From: Salinibacterium sp. M195
GTDB lineage: Bacteria > Actinomycetota > Actinomycetes > Actinomycetales > Microbacteriaceae
Assembly: GCF_019443965.1 (NCBI RefSeq)
Contig: NZ_CP040814.1
Span: forward strand, 868,001-932,000
Direction: 5' to 3'
Length of the DNA: 64,000 nucleotides
Shown here: in pieces, positions 1 through 6,960 of the stretch
Numbering within the stretch: the first letter of the stretch is position 1
Layout of the letters: every line of letters starts with the position of its first letter
Program-made: the position numbers and the translations under genes
The notes under the pieces: generated by a model
What the model was told of the DNA's origin: nothing
Databases searched by the model: none
Seen by the model: only the letters and a program-made list of their open reading frames with translations

Positions 1-344
1 GACCCATAGAGAGCGACGGCTGTAGCTTTCGGAGCACTCGAGCTTGCCAAGGTCCGGATCCTCTGAATCAATTCCGTTCGGGCATTCATCGCAATTTCTA
101 TTGCTGGCCACAAGATGTGCAACCGGTTCGCGGAATACAGGGTGGCGTGAGGCGTGGGAACTGAAGAAACAAGTCCAATATCGACGAGGCGGAGCAGTGA
201 CAATCTAATGTTCGCCGGGGTGCCGGTCCCGGCGAGGCGCGCGATCTGGCGGCCGCTGAGCGCTGAGCCGGCGCGGGCGACGACGCGCAGCGCAACCGCA
301 TCCAAGTTGTTGAGTAGCGATGCCATCGGTGCTGACAAGTCCAT
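1..344 (-). CDS. Winged-helix / nucleotidyltransferase-domain protein (3' part cut by window edge)
   Basis: A reading frame starts at ATG 344 on the minus strand and is still open at base 1, giving about 114 residues. The first 70 or so residues look like an ArsR/MarR-type winged helix: the stretch SALSGRQIARLAGTG is followed by a helix beginning TPANIRLSLLRLVDIGLV. The fragment ends in ALYGS, which matches the opening of the GSxxRG...D motif of minimal nucleotidyltransferases (MNT/KNTase fold). The winged-helix plus MNT architecture is known in actinobacteria as a stand-alone protein and as a toxin-antitoxin partner next to HEPN proteins. The catalytic aspartates and any HEPN neighbour lie outside the window, so activity is inferred only. 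It diverges from the XRE gene at 608. Confidence 0.6.
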   Translation of the reverse strand, partial: MDLSAPMASLLNNLDAVALRVVARAGSALSGRQIARLAGTGTPANIRLSLLRLVDIGLVSSVPTPHATLYSANRLHILWPAIEIAMNARTELIQRIRTLASSSAPKATAVALYG

Positions 345-403
345 GAGGTAGCTTCCTCCACTAAAAGTTCCGACCTGAGCGGGCCCGTACTATTGTGCCC
401 AAT

Positions 404-447
404 CTTGTACTGTAAAACAATACAGTTGCATCGTTACGCAATACAAG
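404..447. promoter_or_regulatory. Nested inverted repeats in the divergent promoter region
   Basis: Two nested palindromes lie in the 263-bp gap between the winged-helix gene and the XRE gene. The inner one is CTGTA (410-414) with TACAG (421-425). The outer one is CTTGTA (404-409) with TACAAG (442-447). The tract is AT-rich within GC-rich surroundings, as expected for a promoter/operator. Either flanking DNA-binding protein could bind here; this is inference. Confidence 0.35.
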
Positions 448-607
448 TGAGTCCCGTTGCTGGCCGATCCTTGTGCACGCGCGTCAGGGCGTCGCCTAGG
501 CGTGGGTCCGCTAAGGCACGGCTGGCGGGCGGATGGCGTGCCAGTGGCGCGAGACTGGCGGGAGAGTGGCGTAGCCAGCATCCATTAGGTCGTGGAGTAT
601 TGGTCAC

Positions 608-1165
608 ATGAACGAAACACGCATAGTCGCCCTCCGCCGAGAGCGCGGCTGGACCCAGGAAAAACTCGCCGACGAGTGTGGCGTTGGGACTCGAACCATC
701 CAGCGGCTTGAGGCGGGAAGTGACGCGAGCCTCGAAACCCTGTCGCTCGTCGCGGACGCATTAGGGGTTCCTGTTCGAGATCTCTTCGCGACGATTGAGA
801 GCGATGAGCTCAACGGCCGCGTTGACTCGTTCGAATCACGAGTGAGCGACCAGCAGGCCGCCCGCGATAGGTTCCGTGGGGGATGGCTGTTCCTCTTCGT
901 CGGCGTTGGCGTGGTGGTCACGCTACTGGGCGCAACGGGTGGTCAGCTTGGCTCGGTGATCATCCCGGCCTATTGGGCTGGTGGGCTGCTCATTCTTATT
1001 GCACTCCAGCGGCTCTATCTGGATCCACACTTAGACGCTAAGTTTCCGCTCTCTCGAAGCAAGCGCGATCGTCGGCTCCAGAAGCGTCGCGAAGCCAAGC
1101 TGAGCGCTGGCCCGCAGCGTGCGGCAGAATCATCAACTAGCTCGCAACGGGGCGGGAATACCTAG
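608..1165 (+). CDS. XRE-family transcriptional regulator with C-terminal membrane anchor
   Basis: 185-residue protein. Residues 4-60 form a Cro/CI-type helix-turn-helix: RGWTQEKLADECGVGTRTIQ is the canonical HTH and LEAGSDASLETL the following helices. A charged linker leads to two hydrophobic segments at about residues 91-111 and 118-136, and the tail is rich in Lys and Arg (SRSKRDRRLQKRREAK). This is the recognised HTH plus two-TM layout (2TM-domain XRE proteins), in which DNA binding is probably tethered to the membrane. ATG 608 puts the HTH at the N-terminus, but only a distant GGAG is present upstream. Monocistronic; a DtxR box and the iron cluster follow. The target is unknown and may include the palindromes at 404-447. 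Confidence 0.8.
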   Translation: MNETRIVALRRERGWTQEKLADECGVGTRTIQRLEAGSDASLETLSLVADALGVPVRDLFATIESDELNGRVDSFESRVSDQQAARDRFRGGWLFLFVGVGVVVTLLGATGGQLGSVIIPAYWAGGLLILIALQRLYLDPHLDAKFPLSRSKRDRRLQKRREAKLSAGPQRAAESSTSSQRGGNT

Positions 1166-1189
1166 AAAAACGCCCCTTCTGGGATGAGG

Positions 1190-1208
1190 TTAGGTATGCC
1201 ATACTTAG
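1190..1208. promoter_or_regulatory. DtxR/IdeR-type iron box upstream of the siderophore cluster
   Basis: The 19-bp sequence TTAGGTATGCCATACTTAG is an imperfect palindrome with two mismatched pairs and resembles the DtxR/IdeR consensus TTAGGTTAGGCTAACCTAA. It ends three bases before the ATG at 1212, so the repressor would sit over the transcription or translation start. Iron-loaded DtxR would repress the operon from 1212 to 5123. Box by sequence; regulator by family knowledge. Confidence 0.75.
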
Positions 1209-1211
1209 GCA

Positions 1212-2165
1212 ATGCTTACCTTAGAGCGCGAGATCGCGAAGGACGCCCGCCCGGGCTATCGACCGTTCGCTGCTCGCGTGGAAAGCATCCGCGAACTCTC
1301 GCCTCACTTCCAGCGCGTCACCTTCACGGGCGCTGAGTTCGAAACCTTCGGCACTGACGGTTTCGACCAGCGAATCAAGATCGTTTTTCCTCTGCCGGGC
1401 ATCGGCCTGAGCGACATCGGCGCGAACGATCCGAAGACCATTGCTAATGGCACTTGGTATGCCCGCTGGCGTGCGTTGCCTGATGAGGCCCGCAACCCGT
1501 TCCGCACCTACACGATTCGCGCCGTGCGACCCGAGCTCCGCGAGCTCGACGTCGACATGGTTTTTCATGGCGCCAATGGTCCGGCAGGGCAGTGGCTCGC
1601 GAACGCAACAGTCGGCGACGAAGTCATCATCGTCGGGCCAGACGCCGCAAGCATCCAATCCGGCATCGGCATTGACTGGCACCCCGGCCCCGCCCGCACT
1701 GTGCTTCTTGCCGGTGACGAGACATCCGCGCCCGCCATCTGCAGCATCCTCGAACGCCTTGACCCCAGCGTTCAGGCTCACGCCTTTATTGAGATTCCGG
1801 ATGCCGCAGACCAGCCGCCCCTCAACCTCACGAGCAATTGCCACGTCACGTGGCTCCCGCGCGGAACGCAGCCCGCAGGCTCAGCGCTCGACCCCGCCGT
1901 TCGGGCGTGGACGCTGGCCAATGCGTCACTCGTGTTGCCCGCACTCGCGCCGGCCGCGCAACCACTTGGCGATATCGACGTGGATACCGATCTCCTTTGG
2001 GATTCGCCGGGCGAAGCATCCGGAACACACTTCTACGCTTGGCTCGCTGCCGAGGCCGGCGTGATCAAGCTGCTGCGCCGTTTTCTCGTGAGCGAGACCG
2101 GCGTCGACCGCAAGCAGGTTGCGTTCATGGGGTACTGGCGTCTCGGCAAGTCCGAAGCACAGTAA
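1212..2165 (+). CDS. Siderophore-interacting protein, FAD-dependent ferric-siderophore reductase
   Basis: 317 residues, typical for the SIP/ViuB family. The FAD-binding part is at about residues 18-140 and contains RTYTIR (98-103), the R-x-Y-T element that contacts flavin. The SIP NAD(P)H-binding part follows, with VLLAGDETSAPAICSILE typical of the nucleotide-binding half. The expected reaction is cytoplasmic reduction of Fe(III)-siderophore to release Fe(II). It is the first gene of a likely operon with two FecCD permeases and an ATPase. ATG 1212 lies directly after the DtxR box with no Shine-Dalgarno, so translation is probably leaderless; no better start is visible. Iron-repressed by inference from the box. 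Confidence 0.9.
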   Translation: MLTLEREIAKDARPGYRPFAARVESIRELSPHFQRVTFTGAEFETFGTDGFDQRIKIVFPLPGIGLSDIGANDPKTIANGTWYARWRALPDEARNPFRTYTIRAVRPELRELDVDMVFHGANGPAGQWLANATVGDEVIIVGPDAASIQSGIGIDWHPGPARTVLLAGDETSAPAICSILERLDPSVQAHAFIEIPDAADQPPLNLTSNCHVTWLPRGTQPAGSALDPAVRAWTLANASLVLPALAPAAQPLGDIDVDTDLLWDSPGEASGTHFYAWLAAEAGVIKLLRRFLVSETGVDRKQVAFMGYWRLGKSEAQ

Positions 2166-2185
2166 CCCCACCGCCACACCCGCCC

Positions 2186-3223
2186 ATGACCCAGACCGCC
2201 CCAGCTTCGCGCGCACGACTGAGCCTCCGCACCCAGCGCTGGATCGCTCTCGGCTCAGCCCTCGGTTTGCTCGCAATTGTGCTCGTGTTGAGTCTCGCGC
2301 TCGGTGCGCGCGGTGTGGAATTTTCGCAAATCTGGCAAGCGCTCTTCGACCCCGAGGAGGGCAACAACGACCAGCTCGTTATTCGGGAACTGCGGTTGCC
2401 GCGCACTATCGTCGGCCTGCTTGCGGGCCTCTCGCTCGGCGTGGCTGGTACCGTCATGCAGGGTGTCACGCGCAACCCGCTTGCCGATCCAGGGCTCCTC
2501 GGCGTCAACGCCGGTGCCTCGCTCGCTGTCGTCTTCGCGATCAGCGTGCTCTCGATCACGAACCCCACCGGCTACATCTGGTTCGCCTTCGCCGGAGCGG
2601 CTGCGGCCGCCAGTATCGTCTATGCGATTGGCTCCCTGGGCCGCGAGGGTGCCACCCCGGTCAAACTCGTACTCGCGGGAACCGCCGTCACCGCTGGCAT
2701 CACCTCGGTGATCTCGCTCGTACTCATTTCTGACACCGACACCCTCAATACCTTCCGGTTCTGGTCGGTCGGGTCCCTCGCCAGCCGCGACCTCGAAGCG
2801 GTGCGGCTCACCATTTCCTTCGTGATCGGCGGCCTCATCCTTGCCGCAATTTCGGGGCGGATGCTCAACCTCGTCGCCCTCGGAGATGACCTCGCTCGCG
2901 GCCTCGGTCAGCGGGTTTATGTTGCTCGTGCGGTCGCTGCCGGAGCCGTCGTTCTACTCTGCGGATCTGCCACCGCGCTCGCCGGCCCCATCGTCTTCGT
3001 CGGTCTCGTCGTGCCTCATATCGTGCGTCCATTTACGGGCCCCGACTATCGCTGGATCATCGTCGTCTCCGCGATCGTGGGCCCGAGCCTGCTATTGATC
3101 GCCGACATCGTTGGCCGTCTTATCGTCGCGCCGTCTGAACTCGAGGCGGGCCTCGTCGTCGCCGTCATTGGCGCCCCGGTAATGATTGCTCTCGTGCGCC
3201 GAGTGAAGTTGGCCGGACTGTGA
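2186..3223 (+). CDS. FecCD-family iron-siderophore ABC transporter permease (first)
   Basis: 345 residues from ATG 2186, 20 bases after the reductase gene. The frame is open further upstream, but that extension overlaps the reductase and is not protein-like. About nine or ten hydrophobic helices are visible. Family hallmarks are LRLPRTIVGLLAGLSLGVAG, then QGVTRNPLADPGLLGVNAGA, and a C-terminal GPIVFVGLVVPHIVR stretch that forms the coupling helix. It should form the membrane channel with the next gene product and be driven by the ATPase at 4266. The last four bases overlap the next gene (GTGA), indicating translational coupling. The substrate is a ferric siderophore by family and context; which one cannot be told. 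Confidence 0.93.
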   Translation: MTQTAPASRARLSLRTQRWIALGSALGLLAIVLVLSLALGARGVEFSQIWQALFDPEEGNNDQLVIRELRLPRTIVGLLAGLSLGVAGTVMQGVTRNPLADPGLLGVNAGASLAVVFAISVLSITNPTGYIWFAFAGAAAAASIVYAIGSLGREGATPVKLVLAGTAVTAGITSVISLVLISDTDTLNTFRFWSVGSLASRDLEAVRLTISFVIGGLILAAISGRMLNLVALGDDLARGLGQRVYVARAVAAGAVVLLCGSATALAGPIVFVGLVVPHIVRPFTGPDYRWIIVVSAIVGPSLLLIADIVGRLIVAPSELEAGLVVAVIGAPVMIALVRRVKLAGL

Positions 3224-4269
3224 GCGCCGTGCGGGGCACAACCGTGAGCACCAGCCGAGCCTCCCGAAGCCCGTCGTCGGCCCGTACTTTGCGCATCATC
3301 ATCGGGCTCGTCGTCGTCGCTGTGGCTCTCGCCCTCGTCAGTATTGCCGTGGGGGCATATACGCTCACGCTGCCCGATCTGCTCGCGACACTCTTCGGTG
3401 GCGGCACCTCCTCTGACCGGTTCATCGTCGTCAAGTTGCGGCTGCCGCGCGTTGTTCTCGGGGTGCTCGTCGCCGTCGCGTTCGGCCTCGCCGGCGCCCT
3501 CTTCCAAAGCCTGTTGCGCAACGCGCTTGCGAGCCCCGACATCATCGGCATCAGCGGTGGTGCCAGTGTCGCGGCCGTGCTCAGTTTGCTCGTCTTTGGA
3601 GCGACCGGCCTCGCCGTCTCGATGTCTGCTCTCGTCGGTGCCCTTGCCGTCGCGTTCACGATCTACCTGCTGTCGTGGCGCTCCGGCATGAACGGTATGC
3701 GCTTCGTGCTGATCGGTGTCGGTATAGCCTTCATGGCGCAAGCTGTGCTCGGTTATCTCATCACTCGCGGCGATGTGCGAGACGCGCAGCAAGCCCTAGT
3801 CTGGATGGTCGGTGGGCTTGGCGGTGCCAGTTGGGGCGACATCCTCATCATGGCCGTCAGTCTTGCCGTGTTGCTTCCCGCCGTGGCGGTGTTGGCATCG
3901 AAGTTGCGGATGCTTCAGCTCGGCGATGATCTCGCCGCTGGCCTCGGCGTCTCGGTGCAGCGTTCCCGGCTCGCCCTCATCGTGGTCGCCGTGGCCCTCG
4001 TGGCCATCGCAACGGCACTCGTGGGCCCGATCGCGTTTGTGGCATTCGTCTCCGCCCCGATCGCCCGGCGCCTGATCGGCGGGGGAGGGCTCGCTCTCGT
4101 GCCTAGCGCGCTTGTCGCGATCGTGCTCGTGCTCGGTGCGGACTTTATCGCCCAACATCTCCTGACCACCGGAACCCAAGTGCCCACGGGAATTGTCACC
4201 GGCATAGTGGGCGCCCCCTACCTGCTGTGGCTCATCTCCACCACCAACCGCGAAGGACGTGCATCGTGA
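3220..4269 (+). CDS. FecCD-family iron-siderophore ABC transporter permease (second)
   Basis: 349 residues from GTG 3220, overlapping the preceding stop by four bases; GTG 3244 is an alternative start. The N-terminus is cytosolic and Arg/Ser-rich before the first helix. Family motifs include LRLPRVVLGVLVAVAFGLAG, SLLRNALASPDIIGISGGA and GPIAFVAFVSAPIARRL, with about nine helices. It is the partner of the first permease. Two non-identical FecCD subunits plus one ATPase is the usual FepD/FepG/FepC arrangement in actinobacteria. It overlaps the ATPase gene by four bases. Regulation is expected to be shared through the iron box at 1190. Confidence 0.93.
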   Translation: MSAVRGTTVSTSRASRSPSSARTLRIIIGLVVVAVALALVSIAVGAYTLTLPDLLATLFGGGTSSDRFIVVKLRLPRVVLGVLVAVAFGLAGALFQSLLRNALASPDIIGISGGASVAAVLSLLVFGATGLAVSMSALVGALAVAFTIYLLSWRSGMNGMRFVLIGVGIAFMAQAVLGYLITRGDVRDAQQALVWMVGGLGGASWGDILIMAVSLAVLLPAVAVLASKLRMLQLGDDLAAGLGVSVQRSRLALIVVAVALVAIATALVGPIAFVAFVSAPIARRLIGGGGLALVPSALVAIVLVLGADFIAQHLLTTGTQVPTGIVTGIVGAPYLLWLISTTNREGRAS

Positions 4270-5123
4270 ACCAGACTGACGCGCCCCGAACCCCAGCCCC
4301 CCGAGGCCCCGTGCCCCAGGCGACCTCGCCCCAGAGGAAAGCGCACGACCTGCGCGCCGACAACGTGACTCTCAACTACGGCGGTCGCGATATTGTCTCG
4401 AACTTGAGTGTCGCGATTCCCGACGGCAAGGTGACCGTGATTGTTGGCGCAAATGCCTGTGGCAAGTCGACACTGCTGCGCGGACTGTCACGATTGCTGC
4501 GACCAGCCTCAGGTCACGTGATGCTCGATGGGCGCGACATCCACGCAATGCCATCGAAAGAGGTTGCGCAGGTTGTGGGCATCCTGCCGCAGTCCCCGAT
4601 TGCGCCTGAGGGCATCACGGTTCGCGACCTCGTGGCTCGCGGGCGCTACCCACATCAGGGCTGGTTCCAACACTGGACAGCAGCGGATGAGGCGGCGGTC
4701 GAGCAGGCGCTGACCGCAACCGATACGGCCCAGTTGGCATCGCGGCGCATTGAGGAGCTCTCGGGCGGGCAGCGCCAGCGAGTATGGATTGCGATGGCGT
4801 TGAGCCAGGATCCCGACATTCTGCTTCTCGACGAGCCAACCACGTTCTTGGATGTGCGCCACCAGCTGGACGCGCTAGACGTACTCGCTGATCTCAACCG
4901 CGAGCGGGGAACCACCATCGTGATGGTGCTGCACGAACTCAACCTAGCCGCTCGCTATGCCGACCACATGATCCTCATGGGCGAGGGCCAGATCATCGCC
5001 GAGGGCACTCCCGTCGAGGTCGTTACGGCCGAACGGATGCGTGAAGCCTTCGGTCTTGAGGCTCAGATCATCGCCGACCCGGTGGCGCATTCGCCGATGG
5101 TCATTCCCCTCGGTCGACGCTAG
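4266..5123 (+). CDS. Iron-siderophore ABC transporter ATP-binding protein
   Basis: 285 residues from GTG 4266, which overlaps the permease stop by four bases. Visible elements are Walker A GANACGKST (61-69), Q-loop ILPQSP, signature LSGGQRQRVWIA, Walker B ILLLDEPTTFLD and the H-loop histidine in VLHELN. The pattern matches FepC/FhuC-type ATPases. The first 30 or so residues are Pro/Ala-rich and unlike the family, so a slightly later start is possible, although no better codon exists. The protein should sit on the cytoplasmic face and energise import through the two FecCD permeases. The binding lipoprotein follows under its own iron box. Confidence 0.93.
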   Translation: MNQTDAPRTPAPRGPVPQATSPQRKAHDLRADNVTLNYGGRDIVSNLSVAIPDGKVTVIVGANACGKSTLLRGLSRLLRPASGHVMLDGRDIHAMPSKEVAQVVGILPQSPIAPEGITVRDLVARGRYPHQGWFQHWTAADEAAVEQALTATDTAQLASRRIEELSGGQRQRVWIAMALSQDPDILLLDEPTTFLDVRHQLDALDVLADLNRERGTTIVMVLHELNLAARYADHMILMGEGQIIAEGTPVEVVTAERMREAFGLEAQIIADPVAHSPMVIPLGRR

Positions 5124-5140
5124 CCGCTTGCGCAATTCAG

Positions 5141-5159
5141 TAAGGTAAGCCTATCCTTA
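5141..5159. promoter_or_regulatory. DtxR/IdeR-type iron box upstream of the siderophore-binding lipoprotein
   Basis: TAAGGTAAGCCTATCCTTA is a 19-bp near-palindrome with five-base perfect outer arms (TAAGG/CCTTA) and resembles the DtxR consensus. It lies 59 bases upstream of the ATG at 5218. It gives the binding protein its own iron-repressed promoter, separate from the operon starting at 1212. Confidence 0.75.
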
Positions 5160-5217
5160 CTGTGTGCCGGAAACGGCTGCACGAGTGTTTTCATTTCGCG
5201 TTCTGTCTAGGAGATCA

Positions 5218-6228
5218 ATGTCACGCCGTCCCCGCCTTGCCGCCTTCGCTGCGACCACCGCTGCCCTCATCGCGCTCAGTGGTTGCGCCGCCTCGACGCC
5301 CGACGGCGACACCGAAGCACCCGCAGCATCCGACGCTTTCCCGGTCACGATCGAGCACGCCTTTGGCGAGACCGTCATTGAGAGCGAGCCGCAGCGTGTG
5401 CTCACTCTGGGTTGGGGCAGCGGCGACGCCGTGCTCGCGCTCGGCGTGGTGCCCGTCGGTATGGAAGCGCAAAACTATGGTGGCGACGACAATGGCGTTC
5501 TGCCGTGGGCTGCGGATGCTCTCGCCGAGCTCGGTGGCGATGCTCCCGTCATCTTCCCCGCGACTACGGACGCTCCCGCCTATGAGCAGATCGCCGAAGC
5601 CGCCCCTGATCTGATCCTCGCGACGTACTCGGGAATCACTGAAGAGCAGTACGACCTCCTCAGCGAGATCGCGCCCGTCGTGGCCTACCCCGACCTTCCG
5701 TGGAGCACCCCGTGGCGTGACGTGATCAGCATCACGGGCACCGCACTGGGCAAGACTGCTGCCGCGGATGACGTACTCACCGACATCGACGCTCTCGTCG
5801 CCGAGAAGGCGGCAGAGCATCCTGAGTTCGAAGGCAAGACCGTTGCTGCGACCTTCGACGTCGGCGGAACCTTTTACGTCTACAAGCCCGCTGACCCGCG
5901 GGTCGAATTCTTGCTCGACCTCGGGCTCGAGAACGCCCCCGCCGTCGACGCCCTCTCCAATGGTGACTCCACGTTCTTCTACACCCTGAGCTACGAGAAG
6001 CTCGATGAACTCGACAGCGATCTGCTGATCGCCTATGCCGAGACGCAAGAAGTAGGCGACACGTTCGCCGCGCAGCCTTATGCCCAAAGCATTCCGGCTG
6101 TAGCCAACGGCGGGCTCGTTGCCGTCAACGGTGCCTCACTTGTCGCTTCCGTCTCGCCTCCCACGGCACTCTCGCTGCCCTGGGGCATCGACAGTTTCGT
6201 GGAGGCGATTGCTGGGGCGCTGAAGTAA
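5218..6228 (+). CDS. Iron-siderophore ABC transporter substrate-binding lipoprotein
   Basis: 336 residues from ATG 5218, preceded by AGGAG at good spacing. An upstream GTG at 5164 would bury the signal peptide, so the ATG was chosen. A short basic start and a hydrophobic stretch lead to lipobox LSGC with lipidated Cys23. The mature protein begins with a Thr/Ala/Asp-rich linker and then a type III binding-protein fold: QRVLTLGWGSGDAVLALGV opens the first lobe, and APDLILATYSGIT and LSEIAPVVAYPD are typical of FecB/FepB. It should capture ferric siderophore outside the membrane and deliver it to the FecCD permeases. A strong terminator follows. Confidence 0.92.
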   Translation: MSRRPRLAAFAATTAALIALSGCAASTPDGDTEAPAASDAFPVTIEHAFGETVIESEPQRVLTLGWGSGDAVLALGVVPVGMEAQNYGGDDNGVLPWAADALAELGGDAPVIFPATTDAPAYEQIAEAAPDLILATYSGITEEQYDLLSEIAPVVAYPDLPWSTPWRDVISITGTALGKTAAADDVLTDIDALVAEKAAEHPEFEGKTVAATFDVGGTFYVYKPADPRVEFLLDLGLENAPAVDALSNGDSTFFYTLSYEKLDELDSDLLIAYAETQEVGDTFAAQPYAQSIPAVANGGLVAVNGASLVASVSPPTALSLPWGIDSFVEAIAGALK

Positions 6229-6269
6229 CCGCAACAGACTGCGATGCGCGTGACGCCACGCGAAACAGA

Positions 6270-6305
6270 AAAGGCCCCGCTGACGAATACGTCAGCGGGG
6301 CCTTT
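6270..6305. terminator. Bidirectional intrinsic terminator
   Basis: A perfect 16-bp stem (6270-6285 with 6290-6305; GC-rich GGCCCCGCTGACG core) closes on an AATA loop and is flanked by A and T runs. It lies between the convergent lipoprotein and thioredoxin genes, so it can serve both. Confidence 0.9.
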
Positions 6306-6329
6306 GCGGTTTGCAGTGTTATTTACTGA

Positions 6330-6731
6330 TTAGTGGGAGTGCTCAGTCGGCGTTTCGCCGGCTTCAGCCGCGGCCTGCTGCTCAGCAACCTGCTTGTGAA
6401 CCTCAGCCATGTCGAGGTTCTTGACGCCCTCGATAACCTGCTCAAGGGCAGGGGCGGGGAGTGCGCCGGGCTGGGAGAACACGAGCACGCCGTCACGGAA
6501 TGCCATGAGCGTGGGGATAGACGTGATTCCTGCAGCACCAGCAAGTTCTTGCTGTGCCTCGGTGTCTACCTTGCCGAACGTGATGTCGGTGTGGGTTTCG
6601 CTTGCGGTTTCAAAGATGGGCCCGAACTGCTTACAGGGGCCGCACCATTCAGCCCAAAAGTCTACGAGCGTGATTCCTTCTTTAGTGACCGTCTGGCCAA
6701 AGTCTTCTGAGGTGAGAGTGATAGTCGACAT
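6330..6731 (-). CDS. trxA: Thioredoxin
   Basis: 133 residues. The thioredoxin fold is recognisable: VDFWAEWCGPC places the redox-active WCGPC at residues 29-33, and the cis-proline loop is SIPTLMAF. It reduces disulfides in cytoplasmic proteins using thioredoxin reductase, which is not in this window. The C-terminus is about 25 residues longer than E. coli TrxA and is Ala/Glu-rich, ending in HSH; such tails are common in actinobacterial thioredoxins. It is monocistronic, divergent from the acyl-CoA dehydrogenase gene and convergent with the iron lipoprotein. A GGAGG-like sequence lies upstream of ATG 6731. Confidence 0.93.
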   Translation of the reverse strand: MSTITLTSEDFGQTVTKEGITLVDFWAEWCGPCKQFGPIFETASETHTDITFGKVDTEAQQELAGAAGITSIPTLMAFRDGVLVFSQPGALPAPALEQVIEGVKNLDMAEVHKQVAEQQAAAEAGETPTEHSH

Positions 6732-6852
6732 AGTTACATCCTTTCACGGAGGCCAACAACGGCACCTGAACAAAGATTCCCGGGCCTTGCGCGCTCAGCA
6801 GCGCAATACTTCCCACAACGCAACGGCGGCTGTTTTGCCGTTTCTCACAAAG

Positions 6853-6873
6853 GGATGCCGCAGCGCGGCATCC
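6853..6873. repeat. Perfect inverted repeat built on the GGATGCCGC motif
   Basis: GGATGCCGC (6853-6861) and GCGGCATCC (6865-6873) are exact reverse complements separated by AGC. The hairpin lies in the intergenic region upstream of the acyl-CoA dehydrogenase gene. No T-run follows, so it is not an obvious terminator; it may be an operator or simply paired copies of the common GGATGC/GCATCC word. Confidence 0.4.
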
Positions 6874-6960
6874 GCTTCGTTGACGGTGCACGACCCACTT
6901 TGCACCCGCACCGACCAGTCGTAGCGTGTGATTACCGAACTTTTAGGAATCGAGATAGCC

